A stretch of DNA of 7,373 bases, taken from Reyranella sp. GTDB taxonomy: Bacteria > Pseudomonadota > Alphaproteobacteria > Reyranellales > Reyranellaceae. Under the pieces are notes generated by a model. It ran no database searches. It had not been told where the DNA came from and saw only the letters and a program-made list of their open reading frames with translations. The number at the start of each line of letters is the position of its first letter. Position 1 is the stretch's first letter. The position numbers and the translations under genes were made by a program. Location of the stretch: positions 1-7,373 of the forward strand of contig JADHLS010000247.1 in NCBI GenBank assembly GCA_016780605.1. The letters are read 5' to 3'. This document shows, in pieces, positions 1 to 6,261 of the stretch.

Positions 1-84
1 AATCTCGGCGTGCCGATCCCGAAGAACATCCATACGGCGAATCGAACGACGGTCCAGGTGCCGGCGGCGGCGTCCAATGATTAG
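1..84 (+). CDS. C-terminal end of an unidentified upstream gene (partial)
   Basis: Frame 1 is open from the first base to a TAG at 82-84 and gives a 27-residue tail beginning NLGVPIPKNIHT and ending PAAASND. Codon use has the same GC-rich third positions as the genes downstream, which supports it being coding. I do not recognise the family from this short tail and see no catalytic motif, membrane segment or cofactor motif. It runs in the same direction as the cluster and may be its first visible member. Between its stop and the next gene lies a long palindromic element, so co-transcription is possible but not shown. Confidence 0.55.
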   Translation, partial: NLGVPIPKNIHTANRTTVQVPAAASND

Positions 85-271
85 AGCTCATCGTCTTGCG
101 GACCGCGGACCTCCAGGTCCGCTCATATCTTTGCCGGGAGCGCGCCACTCCAGTGGCGCATCATATCCTGTTTCAACACCGTATGAGCGGCACTGGAGTG
201 CCGCGCTCCCGGCAATGAGCGGACCTGGAGGTCCGCGCTCCCATGACGCCTGCCCGGCGGCATGCCCATGA
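77..271 (+). other. Stop-free bridging ORF through palindromic element 1
   Basis: This 64-codon reading frame starts at ATG 77, inside the last codons of the upstream gene, and crosses the whole palindrome without a stop. It ends with TGA 269-271, which overlaps ATG 268 of the monooxygenase gene as ATGA. The predicted peptide is rich in Gly, Pro, Ser and Arg (for example SGPGGPRS) and simply reads the palindrome arms. I do not think it is a conserved protein. It may act as a leader or linking ORF that carries ribosomes from one gene to the next and opens the hairpin on the way. A similar arrangement occurs at 3302-3388, which makes chance less likely but does not exclude it. Confidence 0.35.
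105..236. repeat. Palindromic element 1: long nested inverted repeat
   Basis: Bases 105-126 are the exact reverse complement of 215-236. Inside them, 132-143 pair with 203-214, 146-155 with 191-200, and 161-165 with 182-186, leaving a 16-base loop at 166-181. Four sub-arms are also hairpins on their own, each with an 8-bp stem and a 2-base centre: 105-122, 142-159, 187-204 and 219-236. Each arm begins and ends GCG/CGC-like and is centred on CTCCAG or CTGGAG. The element could therefore fold as one long hairpin or as a chain of four short ones. No T-tract follows, so it is not a standard intrinsic terminator. It resembles REP/BIME-type or MITE-like intergenic elements and shares its left flank (GTCTT-CGGACCGCG, near 93) with element 2 near 3313. 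Confidence 0.85.
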
Positions 272-1647
272 CCGCTAGCAAAAAACTCCGGCTGGGCGGG
301 TTCTTCAGCGTCCCAGGCAACCATCTCGCGGGCTGGCGTCATCCCGATGCCGTGCCGACTTACGACATGGATTTCCAGGGCTACGCCCACATCACGCAAG
401 TCGCGGAAGCTGCCAAGTTCGACACCATCTTCTTCCAGGACACGGTGGGCGTGGCTGGCAGCCGCGCGCTCGCACGCGGTGAGCGCACGCGGGCCAAGCT
501 CTCGCGCACCGTCAAGCTCGAACCGACGGCGACGCTGGCCGCTCTCGCCATGGTGACCGAGCGCATCGGCCTGGTGGCGACGGCGACCACGACCTACAAC
601 GAGCCCTACAACATCGCCCGCCGCTTCGCGTCGATCGACCATATCAGCGGCGGCCGCGCCGGCTGGAACCTCGTGACCTCGCAGATCGAGGACGAATCCG
701 AGAATTTCGGCTTCGACGAGCATCTCGCCCACGCCGACCGCTACGAGCGCGCCGCCGAGTTCTACGAGGTCGTGATCGGCCTGTGGGACAGCTGGGAAGA
801 CGGCGGACTGCTGCGCGACAAGAAGAGCGGCATCTACATGGACCGCGACAAGGTCCATTTCCTCGATCATGTCGGCAAGCACTTCAAGGTCAAGGGGCCG
901 CTCAACATCACCCGCTCGCCGCAGGGCTGGCCGGTGGTGGCGCAGGCGGGATCGTCCGAAGCCGGGCGCGAGCTCGCCGCCCGCACCGCCGACGTGGTCT
1001 TCACGGCGCAGACAAGGATCGACGAGGCGAAAGCCTTCTACGCCGACATCAAGAGCCGCGCTGCGCGCTACGGCCGCGGGCCCGACGACATCAAGATCAT
1101 GCCCGGCCTGACGCCGGTGCTCGGCCGCACCATGGAAGAGGCCAAGGCGAACTACGACTACCTGCAGTCGCTGATGCCCGACGACGTGGCGCTGCAGTCG
1201 CTGTCGCACATCTCGGGCGGGCTCGACCTTTCCAAGTATCCGCTCGATGGCCCCTTGCCCGAGCTGCCGCCCAGCAACGCCGCCAAGGCGCGCCAGGCGC
1301 TGGTGGTGAAGACGGCGCGCGAGAACAACATGACCTTGCGCCAGATCGCCCGCCACACCGCGGCCGGCACGGGCCATCGCGTGCTGGTCGGCACGGCGGA
1401 GTACATGGCCGACGAGATGGAGAAATGGCTCAAGGAAGAGGCGGCCGACGGCTTCAACGTCGTCTGCAATCACTATCCCAAGCCGTTCGAGGATTTCTGC
1501 CGCCAAGTCGTGCCTGAGCTGCAGCGGCGCGGCATCTTCCGTACCGAGTACGAGGGAAAGACCCTGCGCGAGAATTTGGGCTTACGCGTTCCGGAGAACC
1601 GATACACACGCCAGGCTCGGGAGGCACTGGCAAGGGAGGCGTCATGA
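268..1647 (+). CDS. LLM-class FMN-dependent monooxygenase, NtaA/SnaA/DszA family
   Basis: Predicted cytoplasmic two-component flavin monooxygenase of the bacterial luciferase-like superfamily, using reduced FMN and O2 from a separate reductase. The 459-residue length is normal for the NtaA/SnaA/DszA branch. Family signatures run in order: an N-terminal LRLGGFF strand and GWRHPDA; HISGGRAGWNLVTS at about 125-138; RYERAAEFYEVVIGLWDSW at about 158-176; HFKVKGPLNITRSPQG near 205-220; QAGSSEAGRELAARTAD from 226; HRVLVGT near 370; ADGFN near 393; and the typical tail ending in LGLRVPENRY. An in-frame stop at 244-246 limits the start to ATG 262 or 268. I chose 268 because it forms an ATGA overlap with the bridging ORF and has a weak GGCGG seven bases upstream, whereas 262 has no usable spacing. 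It overlaps the next gene by ATGA. The substrate cannot be read from sequence; related enzymes act on nitrilotriacetate/EDTA, dibenzothiophene sulfone or pristinamycin. No flavin reductase is visible. Confidence 0.93.
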   Translation: MTASKKLRLGGFFSVPGNHLAGWRHPDAVPTYDMDFQGYAHITQVAEAAKFDTIFFQDTVGVAGSRALARGERTRAKLSRTVKLEPTATLAALAMVTERIGLVATATTTYNEPYNIARRFASIDHISGGRAGWNLVTSQIEDESENFGFDEHLAHADRYERAAEFYEVVIGLWDSWEDGGLLRDKKSGIYMDRDKVHFLDHVGKHFKVKGPLNITRSPQGWPVVAQAGSSEAGRELAARTADVVFTAQTRIDEAKAFYADIKSRAARYGRGPDDIKIMPGLTPVLGRTMEEAKANYDYLQSLMPDDVALQSLSHISGGLDLSKYPLDGPLPELPPSNAAKARQALVVKTARENNMTLRQIARHTAAGTGHRVLVGTAEYMADEMEKWLKEEAADGFNVVCNHYPKPFEDFCRQVVPELQRRGIFRTEYEGKTLRENLGLRVPENRYTRQAREALAREAS

Positions 1648-3302
1648 AGAAGCTTCTAGCCGCGGCGGCCGGGGTGGTCGCCCTCGGGCTGGCCGCAACG
1701 GCCGCAGCACAAGGCCCGACCGAGAAGGTCCGCAAGCTCAACCTCTATTCCTGGCCGCAGGCGGCGTTCCCGCAGAGCTACCAGGCGGCCCAGCTGATCG
1801 CCCAGCAGTGGCGGCAACTCGGGCTGGAGGTCGAAGTCAAGCCGTTGCAGCGCCAGCAGCAGACCCAGCTGATCTGGTTCAGCCGTGACAAGTGGGACGT
1901 CACCATGTGGCGCATGGTCGGCCGGCCCGAGCGCTCGGATCCCGACGAATTCCTCTACAGCCTCTACCATTCGAGCTATGCCGAGAAGGGCTACAACTTC
2001 ATCGGCTACATCAATCCCGAATACGACAAGCTCGCCGAGAAGCAGCGCACCCAGCTCGACCGCGAGGAGCGGCGCAAGACCGCCTTCGCCCTGCAGGAGA
2101 TCATCAACCGCGACCAGCCGCAGGCCTTCCTGGTCCATCCGAAGTCGCTGATGGCCATCAACAAGGCCATCTTCAAGGAGGACTCGGTCGTCAACCAGAG
2201 CGGCATCGGTATCCGCAACATCTGGACGTTCCTCAAGATCGAGCCGCTGGGCGCGCAGAAGGACCTGATCATCAACAGCAACGAGACCATCAACGCCACC
2301 AATCCGCTCTATATCGGCGGCGCGGTCGACAGCTGGGTCACCGACCTGATCTGGGACCGCATCATGCGCATCGGCCCCGACGGCATGCCGCAACCATGGG
2401 CCGCCGAAAGCGTCAGCTGGGCCGACGACACGACCGTCGACGTCAAGCTGCGCGCCGGCATGAAGTGGCATGACGGCAAGCCGGTGACGGTGGACGACGT
2501 CATCTTCTCCTTCCAGGCGCCGGCCGGCGACAAGGCGCCGATGTACAAGCCGTTCGTCACCGACATCGTCGCGATCGAGCAGACCGGCGACATGAGCCTG
2601 CGCTTCAAGCTCAAGAGCCCCAACACGACGTTCCTCACTGCGACGCTCGCCAAGATCAACCTGATCCCCAAGCACATCTGGGAGCCGGTGCTGAAGGACC
2701 TGGCGGGCAAGCCCGAGACGGCCGAGCAGCTCAAGGAGGTGAGCAAGATCGGCTCGGGGCCCTTCAAGCTGGTGCGCTGGGCGCCGACCGAGGAGATCCT
2801 GCTCGAGAAGAACGCCGATCACTGGGCCGCGCCCAAGATCGATCGCTGGATCATGCGCATCGTGCCCAATGCCGAGGCGACGCTCGGCATGATGAAGCGC
2901 GGCGAGCTCAACTTCATCGGCATGTTCGGCGGCGATCCCGAGGTGCTGGTGAAGTTCGCCAAGGACAATCCAGACATCGCGGTCAAGAGCGAGGTCGATA
3001 TCGGCTTCGAGTACGTGGCCTTCAACAACCGCCGACCACCGTTCGACGACACGGCCTTCCGCCGGGCGCTGTCGGTCGCCATCGACCGTCGCTTGATGGT
3101 GTCGGCCGCCTGGAGCGACTATGCGATCCCGGCCAACAGCCACGTCTCGCCGGTGCTGAGCTTCTGGCACGACCCCGCCGTCGACAGCTTCAAGACGGGC
3201 GTGGCCGACGCCAAGAAGATCCTGCAGGACGCGGGCTACCGCGTGGTCGGCGGCAAGCTCTACTACCCGGTCGGCAAGCAAGAGAAGCTGGCGACGGAGT
3301 GA
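1644..3302 (+). CDS. ABC transporter substrate-binding protein, family 5 (DppA/OppA type), apparently circularly permuted
   Basis: Predicted periplasmic binding protein of the importer encoded downstream, 552 residues. Residues 1-22 form a signal peptide (MKK, a hydrophobic Ala/Leu core, cleavage near AAA-QG). The segment order is unusual. Residues about 28-200 (LNLYSWPQ, AAQLIAQQWRQLGLEVEVKP, DVTMWRMV, SDPDEFLYSLY, GYINPEYDKL, INRDQPQAFLVHP) correspond to the C-terminal third of DppA-like proteins. Residues about 205-552 correspond to the N-terminal two thirds: DLIINSNETINATNPLY; LRAGMKWHDGKPVTVDDVIF near 269-288; KIGSGPFKLVRW near 368-379; AFNNRRPPFDDTAFRRALSV near 459-478; then AKKILQDAGYR, where the protein stops just before the point at which DppA continues with its C-lobe. 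Total length and content match a complete family member. Start ATG 1644 has AGGGAGG at 1633-1639 and an ATGA overlap with the monooxygenase, indicating coupled translation. The ligand is unknown; the family binds peptides, opines, nickel, sugars and others. Confidence 0.92.
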   Translation: MKKLLAAAAGVVALGLAATAAAQGPTEKVRKLNLYSWPQAAFPQSYQAAQLIAQQWRQLGLEVEVKPLQRQQQTQLIWFSRDKWDVTMWRMVGRPERSDPDEFLYSLYHSSYAEKGYNFIGYINPEYDKLAEKQRTQLDREERRKTAFALQEIINRDQPQAFLVHPKSLMAINKAIFKEDSVVNQSGIGIRNIWTFLKIEPLGAQKDLIINSNETINATNPLYIGGAVDSWVTDLIWDRIMRIGPDGMPQPWAAESVSWADDTTVDVKLRAGMKWHDGKPVTVDDVIFSFQAPAGDKAPMYKPFVTDIVAIEQTGDMSLRFKLKSPNTTFLTATLAKINLIPKHIWEPVLKDLAGKPETAEQLKEVSKIGSGPFKLVRWAPTEEILLEKNADHWAAPKIDRWIMRIVPNAEATLGMMKRGELNFIGMFGGDPEVLVKFAKDNPDIAVKSEVDIGFEYVAFNNRRPPFDDTAFRRALSVAIDRRLMVSAAWSDYAIPANSHVSPVLSFWHDPAVDSFKTGVADAKKILQDAGYRVVGGKLYYPVGKQEKLATE

Positions 3303-3304
3303 TG

Positions 3305-3381
3305 AACTCTTTGTCTTCCGGACCGCGAGCTTCCAGCTCGCTCAAGCTCATGAGCGGGCCAGAGGCCCGCGGTCCGGAAGA
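3305..3381. repeat. Palindromic element 2: outer stem enclosing two hairpin arms
   Basis: An outer stem pairs 3314-3326 with 3369-3381 (TCTTCCGGACCGC against GCGGTCCGGAAGA, 13 bp). Between them lie two perfect hairpins: 3325-3341 (GCGAGCT-TCC-AGCTCGC) and 3354-3370 (GCGGGCC-AGA-GGCCCGC). They share two bases each with the outer stem, so a three-way junction with an 11-bp outer stem is possible. GCTCATGAGC at 3346-3355 is a further 10-base palindrome. The left flank (GTCTTCCGGACCGCG from 3313) matches element 1 at 93 apart from one base, and ATGAGCGG with the following arm resembles 215-236, so the two elements are related. No T-tract follows. The position between binding-protein and permease genes recalls the REP elements between malE and malF of E. 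coli, which stabilise the upstream mRNA. A similar role here is inference. Confidence 0.85.
3376..3380 (+). promoter_or_regulatory. Ribosome binding site of the first permease, inside the outer stem of element 2
   Basis: GGAAG lies four bases before ATG 3385 and is the only Shine-Dalgarno-like sequence near that start. All five bases fall in the 3' strand of the outer stem (3369-3381), paired with CTTCC at 3315-3319. When the element is folded in mRNA the site would be hidden; translation through the bridging ORF would expose it. The pairing is seen in the sequence; the regulatory effect is inference. Confidence 0.55.
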
Positions 3382-3384
3382 ATC

Positions 3385-4362
3385 ATGAGGCTCGTCGTCG
3401 AGCGCTTCACGCACAACGCGCTGGCGTTGCTCGCCGTCACGACCATCCTGTTCTTCATGTTCCGGCTGATGCCGGGCACGCCGCTCGCCGCCTTCATCAA
3501 CGAGAACCTGAACGCCGACCAGCAGCAGGCGATGCTGGAGCAGTTCGGCCTCGATAAGCCGATGTGGCAGCAATACTTCATCTATCTCGGCAATCTGCTG
3601 CGCGGCGAGATGGGGCTCTCCTTCTTCCAGCGCCGGCCCGTCACCACCATCCTGCTGGAGGTGCTGCCAAACTCGGTGATCCTCACCCTCACCTCGCTGA
3701 TCATCGCCTATGCCTTCGGCGTGCTGGCCGGCGCCTGGCTCGCCTGGAAGCGCGGCAGCTGGATCGAGCGCGTCGCCGTTCCCGCCGTGTTGGCGACCCG
3801 CGCCGCGCCCGAGTTCTGGATCGGCATGGTCCTGCTGGCCCTGCTCTCCTTCAACGCCGGCTGGTTCCCGTCGGGCGGCGCCTCGAGCCCCGGCCTGGCC
3901 TACAACAACAACTGGCAGCGCATCTTCTCCCTCGACTACGTCCACCATCTCGCCCTGCCGGTGCTGACGCTGGCGCTCTACCTGCAGGGCCTGCCGTTGC
4001 TGCTGATGCGCTCCAACATGCTGGAGGTGATGCACGAGGAGTTCGTCACCATGGCGCGCATGAAGGGCTTGAGCGAATGGCGCATCGTCATTGGCCACGC
4101 CGCGCGCAACGCGCTGCTGCCGGTGGTCACCGCCTTTGCGCTGGGCGTCGGCCTGTCGATGGGCGGCAACGTGGTGATCGAGACCGTGTTCAGCTGGCCG
4201 GGCATCGGCCGGCTGCTGGTGCAGGCGGTCTCCGCCCACGACTATCCGGTGGCGCAGGGCGCTTTCCTGATGATCGCGCTGGTGCTGGCGGTGATGAACT
4301 TCGTCGCCGACCTCCTCTATATGGTCCTCGACCCGCGGGTGAGTCATGGCCGAAAGGGCTGA
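3385..4362 (+). CDS. ABC transporter permease, DppB/OppB type
   Basis: Predicted inner-membrane subunit of a peptide/nickel/opine-type importer, 325 residues, a normal length for the family. A first membrane helix covers about 11-29 (ALLAVTTILFFMFRLMPGTP, the classic DppB N-terminus). It is followed by a periplasmic stretch with QFGLDKPMWQQYFIYLGNLL and GEMGLSF near 53-80, then helices at about 97-121, 131-157, 188-209, 245-265 and 288-315. The cytoplasmic EAA loop, which docks on the ATPases, is EEFVTMARMKGLSEWRIVIG at 218-237. ETVFSWPGIGRLLVQAVSAH at 266-285 is typical of DppB proteins. ATG 3385 is the first suitable start and overlaps the bridging ORF stop. It is the only gene of the transporter that does not overlap its upstream neighbour directly; an 82-base palindromic element sits in between. 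Confidence 0.95.
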   Translation: MRLVVERFTHNALALLAVTTILFFMFRLMPGTPLAAFINENLNADQQQAMLEQFGLDKPMWQQYFIYLGNLLRGEMGLSFFQRRPVTTILLEVLPNSVILTLTSLIIAYAFGVLAGAWLAWKRGSWIERVAVPAVLATRAAPEFWIGMVLLALLSFNAGWFPSGGASSPGLAYNNNWQRIFSLDYVHHLALPVLTLALYLQGLPLLLMRSNMLEVMHEEFVTMARMKGLSEWRIVIGHAARNALLPVVTAFALGVGLSMGGNVVIETVFSWPGIGRLLVQAVSAHDYPVAQGAFLMIALVLAVMNFVADLLYMVLDPRVSHGRKG

Positions 4363-5257
4363 ACCCGTGCCCGCGCGGGCGAGCTGGCCCCTGCTGCCGG
4401 TGCTCAAGCGCATGGCGGCGATGCCGCTCAAGGACCCGTTCGCCTTCGCCGGCCTGGTGATCTACCTCCTGTTCGTCCTGGTCGCGGTATTCGCCGATCA
4501 GCTGGCGCCGGTCGATCCGCTGGAGATCCTGTTCACCAAGGCGGGCAAGCTCGCGGCCAATGTGCCGCCCGGGGTCGAGTTCCCGCTGGGCACGACCAAT
4601 CTCGGCCGCGACATCTATGCCCAATTGGTCCACGGCACGCGAAGCGCGCTCGCGGTCGGGCTATCGGCCGCCATCATCGTCGCCACGGTGGGCACCATCG
4701 TGGGCCTGGTGGCGGGCTACTTCGGCGGCACGGCCGATGCCGTGCTGATGCGCATTGCCGACATGGCGTTAAGCCTCCCCTTCCTGCCCTTCGTCATCGT
4801 CCTGACGGGCTTCTTGGGCGCTAGCACCTCCAATATCGTGCTGGCCGTCGCCCTGCTGCTGTGGCCCAACTCGGCCCGTGTCATCCGGAGCCAAGTCCTG
4901 ACCTTGCGCGAGCGCGCCTATGTCGAGGCGGCCCGCGTCACCGGCGCCAGCGCCTGGCGCATCCTGTTCGTGCACATCGCGCCCAACATCCTGCCGCTTT
5001 CCTTCGTCTACGCCGCCATCGCCATCGGCTGGGCGATCATCACCGAGGCCAGCGTCAGCTTCCTGGGCTTCGGCGATTCGACCAGCGTGTCGTGGGGCAT
5101 GATGCTGCAGGACGCCTTCGCCTCGCAGGCCCTGTCGCGCGGCCAGTACGCCTGGTTCGTGCCGCCCGGCATCTGCATCGTGCTGGTCGTGGTCGCGGGC
5201 TTCTTCATCAGCCGCGGTTACGAGGAGGTCTTCATGCCGAGACTGCGTGGAAGATGA
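4346..5257 (+). CDS. ABC transporter permease, DppC/OppC type
   Basis: Second membrane subunit, 303 residues, forming a heterodimer with the product of 3385-4362. A cytoplasmic N-terminus precedes helix 1 at about 33-51. The DppC signature LGTTNLGRDIYAQLVHGTRS is at 81-100. Further helices lie at about 102-124, 145-172, 219-233 and 272-289. The EAA loop is RAYVEAARVTGASAWRILFV at 190-209, and ITEASVSFLGFG at 231-242 followed by SWGMMLQDA is characteristic of the family. Start ATG 4346 has GGGTGAG upstream and overlaps the previous gene by 17 bases. An in-frame GTG at 4367 with AAAGGG at 4353-4358 is a possible alternative that would remove seven residues. It overlaps the next gene by ATGA. 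Confidence 0.95.
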   Translation: MAERAEPVPARASWPLLPVLKRMAAMPLKDPFAFAGLVIYLLFVLVAVFADQLAPVDPLEILFTKAGKLAANVPPGVEFPLGTTNLGRDIYAQLVHGTRSALAVGLSAAIIVATVGTIVGLVAGYFGGTADAVLMRIADMALSLPFLPFVIVLTGFLGASTSNIVLAVALLLWPNSARVIRSQVLTLRERAYVEAARVTGASAWRILFVHIAPNILPLSFVYAAIAIGWAIITEASVSFLGFGDSTSVSWGMMLQDAFASQALSRGQYAWFVPPGICIVLVVVAGFFISRGYEEVFMPRLRGR

Positions 5258-6261
5258 TCCTCGAAGTCGACAAGCTGCAGATCCACTACAGCACGCGCAG
5301 CGGCGTTGCGCGTGCCGTCGACGGCGCCAGCTTCGTCGTGCCCGAAGGCCGCATCGTCGGGCTGGTCGGCGAATCGGGCTGCGGCAAGACCACGGCGGTG
5401 CGCGCCATCATGGGCGTGCTGGCCGAGAACGGCCGGCAGGCCGGCGGCCGGGTCGTCTTCAAGGGCCAGACCATGGACGAGGCGACGACCCGCCGCCTGC
5501 GCTGGCGCGACATCGCCTATGTGCCGCAGAGCGCCATGAGCTCGCTCGACCCGGTCTATACCGTGGGCTCGCAGCTCGTCGAGGTATTGACCAAGCGCGG
5601 CACTCATTCGCGCGCCTCGGCCCGTGCCCGCTCGGCCGAGCTGTTCGACCTGGTCGGCCTCAGCGAACGGCGGCTGGCCGACTATCCACACCAATTCTCC
5701 GGCGGCATGCGCCAGCGCGCCGCCATCGCCATGGCGTTGGCCCTCGAGCCCAGCCTGCTGCTGGCCGACGAGCCGGTGACCGCGCTCGACGTCATCGTCC
5801 AGCGCCAGATCCTCGACGTGCTGCGGTCCCTGCAGCAGCGACTGCACCTCTCCATGGTGCTGGTGACGCACGACATCAGCGTGGTCGCCTACCTCTGCGA
5901 TGAGGTCGTGGTCATGTATGCCGGCCAGGTCGTCGAAAGCGGCCCGGTGCGCGAGGTTTTGGCGCGCCCGCGTCACCCCTATACGATGGGCCTGCGCAAC
6001 GCCTTCCCCGACCTGCTGTCGGATGCGCTGGAGCTGGTGCCGATCGCCGGCAGCCCGCCCGATCTCAGCGAGCCGCTGTCGGGCTGCCGCTTCGTGCCGC
6101 GCTGCCCGTTCGCCCAGCCGGCCTGCAGCATCGATAGCGTCGTCACCGGCAGCGACGGCCATCGCTCGGCCTGCCGCCGCGACGCCGAGGCCGACACCAT
6201 TCGTACCGCCGCATTGGATCCCAGGACATGGCAGCGCTCGTCGAGCTTCGCGATGTCGTGA
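5254..6261 (+). CDS. ABC transporter ATP-binding protein, DppD/OppD type
   Basis: Cytoplasmic ATPase, 335 residues. The nucleotide-binding domain shows Walker A GESGCGKT at 39-46, Q-loop Gln92 in YVPQS, signature FSGGMRQR at 148-155, Walker B LLLADEPVTALD at 168-179 and switch His206 in VTHD. The C-terminal oligopeptide/dipeptide extension has GSPPDLSEPLSGCRFVPRCP from about 266 and four cysteines (Cys278, 284, 291, 307) in the spacing seen in DppD/OppD proteins, where such residues can hold a 4Fe-4S cluster. Start ATG 5254 overlaps the permease stop as ATGA, and residues from MILEVDKL onward match the family. The frame is open upstream to 4861, but that part is an out-of-frame reading of the permease gene. 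The local Shine-Dalgarno is poorly spaced (GGAAG directly before ATG), so translation probably depends on coupling. The last ~25 residues (RTAALDPRTWQRSS and on) look like unconserved tail. Confidence 0.95.
   Translation: MILEVDKLQIHYSTRSGVARAVDGASFVVPEGRIVGLVGESGCGKTTAVRAIMGVLAENGRQAGGRVVFKGQTMDEATTRRLRWRDIAYVPQSAMSSLDPVYTVGSQLVEVLTKRGTHSRASARARSAELFDLVGLSERRLADYPHQFSGGMRQRAAIAMALALEPSLLLADEPVTALDVIVQRQILDVLRSLQQRLHLSMVLVTHDISVVAYLCDEVVVMYAGQVVESGPVREVLARPRHPYTMGLRNAFPDLLSDALELVPIAGSPPDLSEPLSGCRFVPRCPFAQPACSIDSVVTGSDGHRSACRRDAEADTIRTAALDPRTWQRSSSFAMS

Larger units (their letters stand above)
3302..3388 (+). other. Stop-free bridging ORF through palindromic element 2
   Basis: A 28-codon frame starts at ATG 3302, whose A is the last base of the binding-protein stop codon (TGATG), and crosses the palindromic element. 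It ends with TGA 3386-3388, overlapping the permease start ATG 3385 as ATGA. A GGAG at 3296-3299 lies just upstream. The peptide is Ser/Gly/Pro/Arg-rich and reads the palindrome arms, so I do not propose a functional protein. It could let ribosomes that finish the binding protein re-initiate, melt the element and be delivered to the permease start. This is the same layout as at 77-271. Confidence 0.4.

Noticed and set aside
1..84. Assigning the upstream tail to hydantoinase A or a flavin reductase
   Set aside because: Attractive from context, but 27 residues show no diagnostic motif of either family.
105..236. Possible CRISPR array
   Set aside because: The repeats are palindromic arms arranged as one inverted repeat, not direct repeats with regular unique spacers.
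105..236. Intrinsic terminator for the upstream gene
   Set aside because: A strong stem is present but no T-run follows on either strand; a Rho-dependent or mRNA-stabilising role remains possible.
85..267. Sigma-70 promoter for the monooxygenase gene
   Set aside because: TTGCGG at 96-101 and TTGCCG at 131-136 resemble -35 boxes, but no -10-like hexamer lies at 16-18 bases from either.
88..1506. 472-codon antisense ORF across the palindrome and the monooxygenase gene
   Set aside because: It is a mirror reading of GC-rich codons opposite a well-supported gene; the predicted protein is Arg/Ala/His/Val-rich without recognisable motifs.
1656..3281. 541-codon antisense ORF opposite the binding-protein gene
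   Set aside because: Low-complexity Leu/Asp/Arg/Val-rich translation with no domain, fully nested in a gene with clear family motifs.
3190..4431. 413-codon antisense ORF opposite the first permease
   Set aside because: His/Gln/Glu/Arg-rich shadow of membrane-helix codons on the other strand; no family resemblance.
4861..5253. Upstream extension of the first ATPase frame
   Set aside because: The 131 extra codons are an out-of-frame reading of the permease gene; family similarity starts at ATG 5254, which forms an ATGA overlap.
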